The notes: generated from the sequence alone by a model not told the origin. 64,000 nucleotides of DNA from Kitasatospora purpeofusca (GCF_000718025.1 NZ_JODS01000001.1:620001-684000), one strand, 5' to 3'. Numbered from the stretch's first letter, positions 24,281 to 32,481 are shown. Program-made: numbers and translations.

Positions 24281-25603
24281 ATGCACCACGAGTGGGACAA
24301 CGCCCACACCGACCACACCAGCCGCTCCACCCGGCCCGGTCCCTCTGGCGTCGCCGAGACCGAAGCCGACTGGCGCCACCACCTCGAACACGAAACGCCC
24401 AACGGCTGGCTGCTGCGCGGCAACTCCATGACCCAGACGCTGACCTCCGGAGGCCCTGTCCGTCTGATGCACACCACCGTCGCCCTGGACGCGATCCGCG
24501 CCAGCGGGCAGCTCTACGCCTCCACCGGCTGCCTGGTCGCCGCGCTCTACTGCGCGCCCCTCACCGCCGAGCCCGCCGGCCTACGTCCCCACAACCTGGG
24601 CAGCTACCTGTTGGAGACCAAGAAGCACACCCGCACCCTGGTCTTCGAGATCACCCCTGACGCTCCTGTGCCGCCCAAGGGCATCGACTACCTCCGCCTG
24701 GGCGCTGTCCACCTGCGCATCTACCTCACCCACCGCAACTTCCTCACCGAGGCCGAAGACGCCCAGCTCCGCCGAGCGGTACTGGGTCGGGTCAGCGCAG
24801 CGGCGCCCTTCCTCGACACCCTCCTCGCCAACGCCACGGGGAACCCGACACCGGACGCCGAATTCGTCGACCGGCTCGCCGCCACCGTGCCGGTCTTCCC
24901 GTTCCTCGGCTACCTCTACTTCGAGGTGGTGTCCGAGTACCTGATGCTCAACTCCAGAACCCCCGAGACCAAGGCGTACGCCCAGCTCGCCGAGATGAAC
25001 AACCGCCTCTACAAGAGGCTGGCATTCTCCGCCGTCCGAGGCATGGACAAGCTCTTCGACCTGTCCCGCTTCAGCCCAGGACACGATCGACTCCTCCGGC
25101 TCGTCGGACAGATCGAGGCCGGCCTGACATCCGGGGCAGCCCGCTACATCAGGCGGCGCGTGTCGCACTTGTTCACCACTGTGGCACTCGCGCCCGGCCA
25201 GGACGCGGCATCCTTCACCTTCGGAGCCGCGGACTTCGACGTCCTCAGTGCGACCGCACCGCCCCTGCTCGGGCAACTCCTCTTCCGCGAGATGCGCATC
25301 ATCGACCGCTACCCGCAGCTGTACCTCGCCTTCGAACAGGCCAAGGCCCTTGAGGCTTGGGACTACTGGAACACCGAGGGCATCCCGACGCCGTTCAACG
25401 GCACGATCCCGAAAGGCGAGATCGGAATCAATCCCGCCTATCCTCGGTCCCGCTGCGTCGTTTGGACTGCGGAGACCTGCGAGCGCGGCTTGCTGCACCC
25501 GGCGGACCAGCTGGACGTGACCTTCCTTCCCCGCCTCGCCGAACTGGGCATGACCGCCATGCGGAGAGACGAGACGGGAAAGGCCGCAGGGCACCTTCGT
25601 TAG
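24281..25603 (+). CDS. Protein of unknown function, possible ADP-ribosyltransferase-like N-terminus
   Basis: This 440-residue soluble protein is co-transcribed with the HD gene (GGAGG 8 bp before ATG 24281). I do not recognise the family. Residues 61-125 read RLMHTTVALDAIRASGQLYAS, then ALYCAPL, then LVFEI. His64, Tyr90 and Glu123 are placed like an H-Y-E ADP-ribosyltransferase triad (compare the HxT...I..G.L..S signature of DarT and Tpt1/KptA). The C-terminal 300 residues are mostly helical, ending with WDYWNTEGIPTPFNGTIPKG. The assignment is tentative. Confidence 0.5.
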   Translation: MHHEWDNAHTDHTSRSTRPGPSGVAETEADWRHHLEHETPNGWLLRGNSMTQTLTSGGPVRLMHTTVALDAIRASGQLYASTGCLVAALYCAPLTAEPAGLRPHNLGSYLLETKKHTRTLVFEITPDAPVPPKGIDYLRLGAVHLRIYLTHRNFLTEAEDAQLRRAVLGRVSAAAPFLDTLLANATGNPTPDAEFVDRLAATVPVFPFLGYLYFEVVSEYLMLNSRTPETKAYAQLAEMNNRLYKRLAFSAVRGMDKLFDLSRFSPGHDRLLRLVGQIEAGLTSGAARYIRRRVSHLFTTVALAPGQDAASFTFGAADFDVLSATAPPLLGQLLFREMRIIDRYPQLYLAFEQAKALEAWDYWNTEGIPTPFNGTIPKGEIGINPAYPRSRCVVWTAETCERGLLHPADQLDVTFLPRLAELGMTAMRRDETGKAAGHLR

Positions 25604-25675
25604 GTCGTGCCACCCTCGCCCGGTGCGGGAGCGCACGCGGAGACGCAACCTTCCACCACCCTCTGTGCTCAGACG

Positions 25676-25696
25676 GGTGAACCGTGCGGCGCGGAC
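25676..25696 (+). repeat. Right copy of 21-bp direct repeat bounding the accessory segment
   Basis: Identical to 18818-18838 over 21 bases; it lies 72 bp past the stop of the 440-residue protein gene and 55 bp from the end of the next gene. Together the copies enclose about 6.8 kb of accessory genes. Confidence 0.8.
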
Positions 25697-25750
25697 GTAC
25701 CCCTACGCTCCCGACCCCACCTTTGCCCCGCAGGCCACCGCCCCGACCGA

Positions 25751-26608
25751 CTACATCGAGTGCTGCAGCAGCGTCCGGTCTCCCACTGCCCGGGGCGGGC
25801 GGCAGCCGGTGCACAGCTCACCCACTCCGCCGACGGGACGGCCGCACATGCCATCCCGCCCTGTGCACTCGTGCCGCCTCGGGCTCGGCACTGCCGCCGA
25901 CTTCACCACCGCGGCGCTCCTGCCCAAGGGAACGGGCGGCACCTTCGTCAACCGCCCGCCGAGGATCGCCGCAACGCTGTGGGTCACCTTCCCCGGCAAC
26001 GGCGCGGCCAGGATGCCCATCAGCGCGTCCGCCGACCATCCGCCCGCCAACAGGCCCTCCACCCGCACCGCCTGGTCCGCCAGCGGTTTGCCGGCCAGCG
26101 CCAATGCCGGCTCCCGGCAGCCCAGTTCGATCAGAAGCCCCATCCCTTCCGTCATCCGGGGCGCTGTCACCATCGCCGGAAGGACGGAGGGTTCCTTCTG
26201 CCTCGACGTCCTTTCCCTCAAGGAGGGGCTTCCCGCCTTCCCGGCACCGGGCGCCCCGGCGGCCGGTGCCACGGGAACCGGTGGCAACGCGTGAACCGCC
26301 TTGTCCGCCGACGGCACTTCATGCACGGAGACCACCGTCCGGACCCGCCCCGTCACGGGGTCGCGCACGGTCCGCCGCACGTAGTGCCCGGCCGTCTCCA
26401 GCTCCCGCAACGCCCGGGCGACCGTCGCTCGCCCCTCGACGCTCTTCGCGGCCAGCGTCCGAACATCCTCCCGAGCGCCGTTCGGCAGACTGAGGAGGTA
26501 GCCGAGCAACCCGCGCGCCGCCCAACTGAGCGAGTGCTTCCGCACGACATGCCCGTTGTCGAGGATCGTGTACCCGGGCGCGTGCTTGGGGATACGATTG
26601 ATCTGCAT
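25751..26608 (-). CDS. Helix-turn-helix domain protein with C-terminal Cys cluster
   Basis: This 285-residue protein starts at ATG 26608 (MQINRIPKHAPGYTIL). The first 95 residues form a replication-initiator-like winged helix (LLGYLLSLPNGAREDVRTLAA...RATVARALRELETAGHYVRR), as in many Streptomyces accessory and plasmid-associated HTH proteins. The C-terminus has His/Cys spacings HECTGRDGMC and LCTGCR, suggesting a zinc ribbon. It lies just outside the right repeat. Function unknown, possibly DNA binding in a mobile-element context. Confidence 0.7.
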   Translation of the reverse strand: MQINRIPKHAPGYTILDNGHVVRKHSLSWAARGLLGYLLSLPNGAREDVRTLAAKSVEGRATVARALRELETAGHYVRRTVRDPVTGRVRTVVSVHEVPSADKAVHALPPVPVAPAAGAPGAGKAGSPSLRERTSRQKEPSVLPAMVTAPRMTEGMGLLIELGCREPALALAGKPLADQAVRVEGLLAGGWSADALMGILAAPLPGKVTHSVAAILGGRLTKVPPVPLGRSAAVVKSAAVPSPRRHECTGRDGMCGRPVGGVGELCTGCRPPRAVGDRTLLQHSM

Positions 26609-26930
26609 CGTGGAGCCCTTTACTCCTGGTGCCGTTCCCCGGGGTGTTGGCGCACCGCCGGGGCTTTCCTTTGCTGAAAGCAATGATCACGCTAGTCCAG
26701 CAAACAGCCCCGGAAACCTCATCCGCATCACCCGATCGGGCGGCGCACGCGCACCCACCCCGGCGCACTCGAATGCCGAACAGCGCTCCCATGTGATGAA
26801 CCGTCCAATGCCGGACAGCACCGCCGCCCATCACCGGGCGCGAAGGTCGGGCCCATCTCTTCGGTACCCCCACGACAGCGCGCCCCGGACGCCGTTGCGT
26901 CCGGGGCGCGCCGTTCCGCGAATGCGGATC
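26609..26930. other. 322-bp intergenic region with dyad and terminator
   Basis: Upstream of the HTH gene lies TTTGCTG (26670-26676) with CAGCAAA (26698-26704), an inverted repeat in the only AT-rich stretch, probably the promoter/operator for that gene. The remainder holds no convincing ORF, apart from the terminator at 26879-26910. Confidence 0.4.
26879..26910 (-). terminator. Hairpin after the MhuD-like gene
   Basis: A perfect 13-bp inverted repeat (26879-26891 with 26898-26910) with a 6-nt loop lies 21 bp beyond the stop of the heme-monooxygenase gene. Confidence 0.75.
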
Positions 26931-27257
26931 TCAGCCCTTCGGGCCGGCCGACTGCACCACGTCGAAGGACCACAGGGTGGAGCCGGCGGCGGCGGGCCGC
27001 TGCGGGGCCTCGCCGTCCTTGGCCGCCGGCCGGTGCGCGGCCTGCATCGGGCCCGCGAGCCAGGCCTGGAAGGACTCCTCGTCCCGCCAGCGGGTGTACA
27101 CCAGGTACTGGTCGGTCCCCTCGACCGGGCGGAGCAGCTCGAAGTACTCGAAGCCGTCCGAGTTCTCCACCGCACCGGCCCGGGCGCCGAAGCGCTGCTC
27201 CAGCACCTCCCGCTGCTCAGCCGGAACGGTCAGCACATTGATCTTGACGACGGACAC
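26931..27257 (-). CDS. MhuD-like heme-degrading monooxygenase (ABM fold)
   Basis: This 108-residue ferredoxin-like antibiotic-biosynthesis-monooxygenase protein closely tracks M. tuberculosis MhuD, which opens heme without releasing CO. Shared segments are VVKIN at the start (Asn ligand to substrate), RAGAVENSDGF, FELLRPV, ESFQAWLAGP (second-shell Trp) and AAHRPA containing the candidate heme-ligating His. GTG 27257 follows GAGGAGG. It would release iron from heme in the cytoplasm. It lies downstream of a cupin and the divergent MarR gene. Confidence 0.8.
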   Translation of the reverse strand: MSVVKINVLTVPAEQREVLEQRFGARAGAVENSDGFEYFELLRPVEGTDQYLVYTRWRDEESFQAWLAGPMQAAHRPAAKDGEAPQRPAAAGSTLWSFDVVQSAGPKG

Positions 27258-27301
27258 GCCGTACCTCCTCAGGGTTGTTCCGGGAGGCAGTCTGCTACAC
27301 C

Positions 27302-27673
27302 TCACACGATCCACGGCGGGGCGACCCGGTCGCCGGTGTCCAGGTTGTGGGCCGTGGAGGGCGCCGGGGAGGCGACCACCGCGGTGAAGCCGTCCTCGGA
27401 GCGCATCTGCCGAGGGAGGCCGGCAGGCAGGACGAGGGTGTCGCCGGCGGCGAGGGCGAGCTCCTCGCCGTCCAGGTCGACCACGGCGGTGCCGGTGAGG
27501 AAGGTCCACACCTGCTCGGTGTCCATGGCGTGGCGCGGACCCGAACGGGCAGGCCGCATCTCCACCCGCCACAGCGCGAGGCCGGTACCGCCCTGGGTGG
27601 GCGAGGCGTAGGTGGTCATCACGGCGTTCGGGGTCTCGGTGCGGCGGGCGTCGGTGCTGCGGATGACGGACAA
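27302..27673 (-). CDS. Cupin-domain protein
   Basis: This 123-residue single-domain cupin has PRHAMDTEQVWTFLTG (motif 1, with one His and a Glu) and DTLVLPAGLPRQM (motif 2). The usual second motif-1 His and the motif-2 His are missing, so metal binding is doubtful. The apparent start is TTG 27673, preceded by GAGGGG. It is probably co-transcribed with the MhuD-like gene and divergent from MarR; enzyme versus small-molecule sensor cannot be told. Confidence 0.7.
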   Translation of the reverse strand: MSVIRSTDARRTETPNAVMTTYASPTQGGTGLALWRVEMRPARSGPRHAMDTEQVWTFLTGTAVVDLDGEELALAAGDTLVLPAGLPRQMRSEDGFTAVVASPAPSTAHNLDTGDRVAPPWIV

Positions 27674-27693
27674 GAGTGGGTAGCCCCTCTATA

Positions 27694-27714
27694 ATGGACA
27701 ATCAGGTTGTCCAT
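27694..27714. promoter_or_regulatory. MarR operator between divergent cupin and MarR genes
   Basis: A perfect palindrome, ATGGACAA (27694-27701) and TTGTCCAT (27707-27714) with a 5-bp centre, sits in the 48-bp divergent gap. On the minus strand TGGACA and TAGAGG at about 16 bp spacing form a plausible promoter for the cupin gene overlapping the palindrome; on the plus strand TATAGT abuts it (27714-27719). Repressor binding here would block both directions. Confidence 0.75.
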
Positions 27715-27721
27715 ATAGTCA

Positions 27722-28225
27722 ATGAGGTTGTCGATCGTGTCAAGGGATCCCAGGGAAGACGCGAGGCCGGGATACGAGCTGCCGCTGCGGCTGCTGCTTG
27801 CCTTCCGGACGGTCATCGACGAGCTGCACGAGCGGATCGCCCGCGAGGGGCATCCCGACCTGCGGCCGATGCACGGGTTCGTGTTCCAGGCGATCGGTGC
27901 GCAGGGCACCACCGCCGTCGAGCTCGGGAAGCGGCTCGGGGTGTCCAAGCAGGCGGCCGGGAAGACCGTCGAGCAGCTGGAACGGCTCGGCTACGTCGAG
28001 CGCGGCAGCGACCCGGCGGACGCCCGCCGCAAGGTGGTCCGGCTGACCGGACGCGGGGTGGACTGCCTGGTCCGGTCGGCCCGGATCTTCGAGGAGCTGC
28101 GCGAGGAGTGGGTCGCGCAACTGGGCGGCGAGGAGCGACTGCGGGAGCTGGAGGACGCACTGCGGACGCTCGCGCCCGGGGACCCGTTCCGACTGGACAC
28201 CCCGAGGTGGTTCGGCGGCCCGTGA
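27722..28225 (+). CDS. MarR-family regulator
   Basis: This 167-residue protein has the MarR winged helix: GTTAVELGKRLGVSKQAAGKTVEQLERLGYVERGSDPADARRKVVRLT is split into recognition helix (SKQAAGKTVEQL) and wing (DPADARRKV). It is divergent from the cupin and heme-monooxygenase genes across a perfect palindrome and probably represses both units. The ATG at 27722 lacks a clear ribosome site; a GTG at 27737 is an alternative. Its ligand may be heme or an aromatic compound; not determined. Confidence 0.85.
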   Translation: MRLSIVSRDPREDARPGYELPLRLLLAFRTVIDELHERIAREGHPDLRPMHGFVFQAIGAQGTTAVELGKRLGVSKQAAGKTVEQLERLGYVERGSDPADARRKVVRLTGRGVDCLVRSARIFEELREEWVAQLGGEERLRELEDALRTLAPGDPFRLDTPRWFGGP

Positions 28226-28265
28226 CGCAGGCGTCCGAACGAGCGGCCCTCGGCAGGAACGACCG

Positions 28266-30362
28266 TCAGAACGAGCGGCCCTCACCCCGGTACGGGTGCT
28301 CGTCGAGGACCCGGTCGGGCCGGTCCCGCTCGTCCGCGCACAGTGTGGAGGCCAGCCGGGTGAGCAGTGCGGCCAGGTCGTCGAACTGCTTCTCGTCCCA
28401 GTCGCCGAGGAGTTCGGCGAGCTGCGTCCGCCGGGCCGCGACCAGCTGGACGGCCGCCGCCTCGCCCGGCTCGGTCAGCCGCAGCGGGAGCCCGCCGCTG
28501 CGGGCCGCCAGCCCCCGGCCCTCGACCTCGCGCACCGCCTCCTCCACCACCGAGAAGGGCACGATCCGGCGCTCCGCCAGTTCGGCGGGCTCCACCGAGC
28601 CGTGGTGGTACATCTGGAGCAGCAGCCAGCTGGAGGCCGGCTTGAGGTCGAGGCCCGCCGTGGCGGTGATCCGTTTGAACAGGTCGCGCCGTGCCTCCCG
28701 GGTGCCGAGGACGGACAGCGCCCGGCTGATCTCGTCCAGCGAGGAGCGCTCGACCGGATTGAGGCCGATGGACTCCGAGAGGTCCGGGGCGGTCACGGTG
28801 GTGCGCAGCTTCTGCTCCCGCAGGAACAGCGAGAGCACGAAGGCGACCAGCGCCACCGGCACCGCGTAGAGGAAGACCCGGGTGATCGACTCGGCGTAGG
28901 CGTGGTAGACCGCGGCCTGGGTGGCGGCGGGCAGCTGTTCGACGACGCGTGGATCGGAGGTGATCGCCCCGGGGCCGAAGCCGGGCGGCAGCTGGACTCC
29001 GGCCAGGGCGTCGCCGAGCCGGTCGTTGAGCCCGGAGGCGAAGATCGTGCCGAAGACGGAGACCCCGAAGGAGGCACCGATGGAGCGGAAGAAGGTGGCG
29101 CCGGCGGTGGCGACGCCGAGGTCCTGGTAGCCGACGGAGTTCTGCACGATCAGCACCAGCACCTGCATCACCAGGCCGAGGCCGAGGCCGAAGACCAGGA
29201 AGTAGCAGCTAATCTCGAAGGTGCTGCTGTGCTCGTCGAGCAGCGAGAGCAGCAGCAGGCCGACGGTCGTGATCGCGGTGCCGGCGATCGGGAAGACCCG
29301 GTAGTGGCCGGTCCTGGCCACGATCTGGCCGGAGCCGATCGAGGTGACCAGCATGCCGATCACCATCGGCAGCATGTGGATGCCGGACATCGTCGGCGAG
29401 ACCTTCATGACCACCTGGAGGAAGGTCGGCAGATAGGTGAGCGCGCCGAACATCGCGAAGCCGACCACGAAGGAGATGACGGCCACCAGGCTGAAGGTCC
29501 GGGAGCGGAACAGCCGTAGCGGCAGGACGGGCTCCTCCGCGGTCCGCTCCACCTGGACGAAGGCGACCAGCAGGACAAGGCCGAGCACTCCCAGTCCGAC
29601 GATCTGCCAGGAGCTCCACCCCCAGGTCGTCCCGCCGAGCGAGGTCATCAGCACCAGGCAGGTGGCCACCGAGGCGATCAGCACGGTGCCGAGGTAGTCG
29701 ATCCGGTGCCGGCGCCGGACCTCCGTCCCGTGCAGCACGGCGGCGATCACCACCAGGGCGACCACGCCGATCGGCAGGTTGATGTAGAACACCCAGCGCC
29801 AGCTGAGGTTGTCGACGAACAGGCCGCCGAGCAGCGGGCCGAGCACGCTGGTGACACCGAAGACGGCGCCGAAGACGCCCTGGTACTTCCCCCGGTCCCG
29901 GGGCGGCACGAGGTCCCCGACGATGGCCTGCGAGAGCACGATCAGACCACCGCCGCCCAGGCCCTGGACGGCGCGGAAGGCGATCAGCTCGCCCATGTTC
30001 TGGGCGATGCCGCACAGCACCGAGCCCAGCAGGAAGATCACGATGGAGGCCTGGAAGAAGACCTTCCGGCCGTACATGTCGCCGAGCTTGCCCCACAGCG
30101 GGGTGGCCGCGGTCGAGGCGAGCATGTAGGCGGTGACCACCCAGGACAGGTGCTCCAGCCCGCCGAGGTCGCTGACGATGGTGGGCAGCGCGGTGGAGAC
30201 GATGGTCTGGTCGAGCGCGGCGAGCAGCATCGCCAGCAGCAGGGCCCCGATCGGCACCCACAGACTGCCCGCGGTGACCGGGGGCCGGGCGGGAACCCCC
30301 GCGGACCCCGGTCCCGGCCCCCCGTCAGGGCTCCGGTCGGACGCGGCGATCGGATCCGTCAT
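28266..30362 (-). CDS. DHA2-family MFS exporter fused to MarR-like domain
   Basis: This 698-residue protein has two parts. Residues about 25-500 form a 14-helix drug/proton antiporter of the EmrB/QacA type, with LDQTIVSTALPTI in helix 1 and WVVTAYMLASTAATPLWGKLGDMYGRK at the helix 2-3 loop. The C-terminal 170 residues, after the last helix, look like a MarR-type winged helix (SSWLLLQMYHHGSVEPAELA...VVEEAVREVEGRGLAAR). ATG 30362 is chosen over 30413 because GGAGACGCC precedes it. Substrate unknown; the fused domain may sense it or regulate transcription. Confidence 0.85.
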   Translation of the reverse strand: MTDPIAASDRSPDGGPGPGSAGVPARPPVTAGSLWVPIGALLLAMLLAALDQTIVSTALPTIVSDLGGLEHLSWVVTAYMLASTAATPLWGKLGDMYGRKVFFQASIVIFLLGSVLCGIAQNMGELIAFRAVQGLGGGGLIVLSQAIVGDLVPPRDRGKYQGVFGAVFGVTSVLGPLLGGLFVDNLSWRWVFYINLPIGVVALVVIAAVLHGTEVRRRHRIDYLGTVLIASVATCLVLMTSLGGTTWGWSSWQIVGLGVLGLVLLVAFVQVERTAEEPVLPLRLFRSRTFSLVAVISFVVGFAMFGALTYLPTFLQVVMKVSPTMSGIHMLPMVIGMLVTSIGSGQIVARTGHYRVFPIAGTAITTVGLLLLSLLDEHSSTFEISCYFLVFGLGLGLVMQVLVLIVQNSVGYQDLGVATAGATFFRSIGASFGVSVFGTIFASGLNDRLGDALAGVQLPPGFGPGAITSDPRVVEQLPAATQAAVYHAYAESITRVFLYAVPVALVAFVLSLFLREQKLRTTVTAPDLSESIGLNPVERSSLDEISRALSVLGTREARRDLFKRITATAGLDLKPASSWLLLQMYHHGSVEPAELAERRIVPFSVVEEAVREVEGRGLAARSGGLPLRLTEPGEAAAVQLVAARRTQLAELLGDWDEKQFDDLAALLTRLASTLCADERDRPDRVLDEHPYRGEGRSF

Positions 30363-30685
30363 GGCGTCTCCGTATCCCTCACAGGTCGGCAGATGATCAC
30401 TCCAGGCCACCATGCTGTCAGAAATGCACCGTTCTGCTCCGTTCAGTTGAGCCGAACGTAAGCACGGCCGTCAGCCGGACCTTCACATCCGCACACCCAC
30501 CGTTCATCGACGACCAACCCCCACCAACCGGCACAAGGTCCCCACACCGGGCCGGACGCCCCTGTCCCCCCTCAGGGACGTCCTGCATAATCAGGCCCGT
30601 CCATCGCCTGAACACGAGTCCGACCGACCGCGCGTCCGGGACCGCGAACGACCGAGAACGACCGAGAACCGAGGAGGGCCGGCCG
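30363..30685. promoter_or_regulatory. Divergent intergenic region with dyad near the exporter
   Basis: This 323-bp gap contains the inverted repeat CGTTC (30440-30444) and GAACG (30454-30458), and a further CCGTTC at 30430. They are 70-100 bp upstream of the exporter and are the likely operator. On the other side TGCATAAT (30584-30591) resembles an extended -10 box about 95 bp before the peptidoglycan-binding protein. Nothing else coding was found. Confidence 0.45.
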
Positions 30686-31876
30686 ATGCCGGACCAGCGC
30701 TGCCCGACGTGCGGCTCCGCACGATCCACCGGGTGCGGCTGCCTCCCGCCGGACCACGCCCTCGACGACACCGCCGTCCTGCCGCACCTGGAGGGCCCGC
30801 CGCTGGTCCGCCCGTACGTGCCGCAGGCCGTCGGCCAGGTGGCGGACCCGGACTTCCCGGCGACCCTCGAAGCGCCCCCGGCCCCCGTGCCGCCGACGGC
30901 CGACCCGTTCGGCACCGCCGTGCTGCCCCCGGTCGCCCCGCAGTCGGCCACTCCCCCGCCGGTCACTCCGCCGCTGGGGCCGGACGCCGACGCCTACGCG
31001 ACCACCGTGCTTCCCCCGGTCGCCACCGCCCCGCACTTCCCCCCGCCGCCGGCCGGCGCGCGGTCCGGCGGGTACGACGCCCCGGCCGAGGACGAGCTGG
31101 GTGTCTTCCCGGTCGCCCCCGACGCCGCGGCGCCCACCGGAGGCCGGGCCGCGCGGCGCGCCGCCGAGCAGGAGAACGGCGGCGGACCGGGCCGCCGCAA
31201 GGGGCTGCTGATCGCGGCCGGCGCCGGCCTGCTGGCGCTCACGGTCGGCCTGGCCTACGCGGTCACCCCGTCCGCCGACCCGGACGACCGGGCCGCGCCC
31301 CCGCCCAGTACGACGATCGCCCCCGCCCCGGTGGCCCCGACCACCCCGGCCGCGCCGAGCCCGAGCGCGCCGCCGCCGCCCAGCGACACCCCGACGCCCA
31401 CGCCGAGCCGGGCGAGCACCAAGCCCACGTCGACCCGGTCGACCGCGAGCACCCCGCCGCCGGCCGCCCCGAGCACCAGCGTGGCCGCCGCCCCGCCGGT
31501 TCCGGCCCCGGCCCCGACCGGTGCCCCGGCCACCCAGCCGCCGGCGCCGACGAGCCCCACCCCGACCCCCTCGGCGTCCCCGACCCCGACGCCGACGGCC
31601 ACCGTGACGCCCACGCCGACCGCGACGCCGACGCCGACGCCGACGATCCGGGTGCTGCAGTACGGCATGCAGGGCACCGATGTGCAGGCCATGCAGCAGA
31701 AGCTCGCCGTGGTGATGTGCTGGATGGCGCCGGACATCCCCGTGAACGGTTACTTCGACGGGGACACCGAGTACTTCGTGTCGTACTTCCAGAGCATGCA
31801 GGGCGTCCGCGGCGACAAGAAGGGCGTCTACGGGGCCAACACCCGGGCCGCGCTGGAGAAGCGCACCGGCTGCTGA
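30686..31876 (+). CDS. Membrane-anchored peptidoglycan-binding protein with N-terminal zinc ribbon
   Basis: This 396-residue protein begins with a Cys cluster CPTCGSARSTGCGC, a putative cytoplasmic zinc ribbon. A Pro-rich stretch leads to one transmembrane helix (LLIAAGAGLLALTVGLAYAV, about 172-191). About 120 residues of Pro/Thr/Ser linker with TPTPTP microrepeats cross the wall, and the C-terminal 75 residues form a PG_binding_1 domain (VLQYGMQGTDVQAMQQKL...YFDGDTEYFVSYFQ). GAGGAGG precedes the ATG. It may transmit wall contact to the cytoplasm; it has no catalytic domain. Confidence 0.8.
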   Translation: MPDQRCPTCGSARSTGCGCLPPDHALDDTAVLPHLEGPPLVRPYVPQAVGQVADPDFPATLEAPPAPVPPTADPFGTAVLPPVAPQSATPPPVTPPLGPDADAYATTVLPPVATAPHFPPPPAGARSGGYDAPAEDELGVFPVAPDAAAPTGGRAARRAAEQENGGGPGRRKGLLIAAGAGLLALTVGLAYAVTPSADPDDRAAPPPSTTIAPAPVAPTTPAAPSPSAPPPPSDTPTPTPSRASTKPTSTRSTASTPPPAAPSTSVAAAPPVPAPAPTGAPATQPPAPTSPTPTPSASPTPTPTATVTPTPTATPTPTPTIRVLQYGMQGTDVQAMQQKLAVVMCWMAPDIPVNGYFDGDTEYFVSYFQSMQGVRGDKKGVYGANTRAALEKRTGC

Positions 31877-31893
31877 CCCCGGCCCCAGGGCCG

Positions 31894-32481
31894 TCAGCCC
31901 GTGATCGCCTTGAAGATGCTGAACACGGCCATCAGCACCATGATGCCCGCCGCCACCCGGATGATGATCTTCATCGGCACGTGCTTCAGCAGCTTCTGCC
32001 CGCCCAGGATCGCGATCCCCGCGACCGCGCACAGCGCCAGCCAGGCGCCCAGGCCCACGGCCAGCGGGTCGGCGTACTTGGCGGCCAGGTTGGCGGTCAT
32101 GATCTGCGTCAGGTCGCCGAACTCGGCGATCGCCACGACCACGAAGCTGGCCCCGGCGACCTTCCAGAAGCTGTTCGCGGACGGCTCCTTGGCCGCGTGC
32201 CCGTCCTCGTCGTCGCCCCCGCCGTGGAACAGCAGCATCGCCGCGCCGGCCAGGAACAGCACACCGGTGACACCCTCGACCCAGCGCTGCGGCAGCAGCG
32301 AGAGCAGGTGCCCGGCGACCAGGGCGATGCCCACCTGGAGGGCGAAGGCGGCGGCGATCCCGGCGAAGACGTAGCTCGCCCGGTACTTGGCGCCGAGCAT
32401 CAGGCTGGCCAGGGCGGTCTTGTCGGGCAGTTCGGCCAGGAAGACGATGCCGAAAGTGATCGCGGCGACGGTCAGGCTCAT
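31894..32481 (-). CDS. TMEM165/GDT1-family (UPF0016) cation transporter, probably Mn2+
   Basis: This 195-residue six-helix membrane protein has the two family motifs in inverted-repeat halves: FLAELPDKTALAS (about 14-26) and IAEFGDLTQIMT (about 120-131). The first has Pro where most members have Gly. Members such as Gdt1, MneA and bacterial MntX relatives export or transport Mn2+/Ca2+. Start ATG 32481 (MSLTVAAITF). The manganese-type riboswitch just upstream strongly supports a role in manganese efflux. Confidence 0.9.
   Translation of the reverse strand: MSLTVAAITFGIVFLAELPDKTALASLMLGAKYRASYVFAGIAAAFALQVGIALVAGHLLSLLPQRWVEGVTGVLFLAGAAMLLFHGGGDDEDGHAAKEPSANSFWKVAGASFVVVAIAEFGDLTQIMTANLAAKYADPLAVGLGAWLALCAVAGIAILGGQKLLKHVPMKIIIRVAAGIMVLMAVFSIFKAITG

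Noticed and set aside
25607..26677. 356-codon plus-strand frame over the HTH gene
   Set aside because: Antisense to a recognisable winged-helix protein; only its first part is useful, because it revealed the shared 21-bp repeat.
28237..28283. 15-bp direct repeat GAACGAGCGGCCCTC at 28237 and 28269
   Set aside because: Short and only 32 bp apart between convergent genes; local slippage is a simpler explanation than an attachment site.
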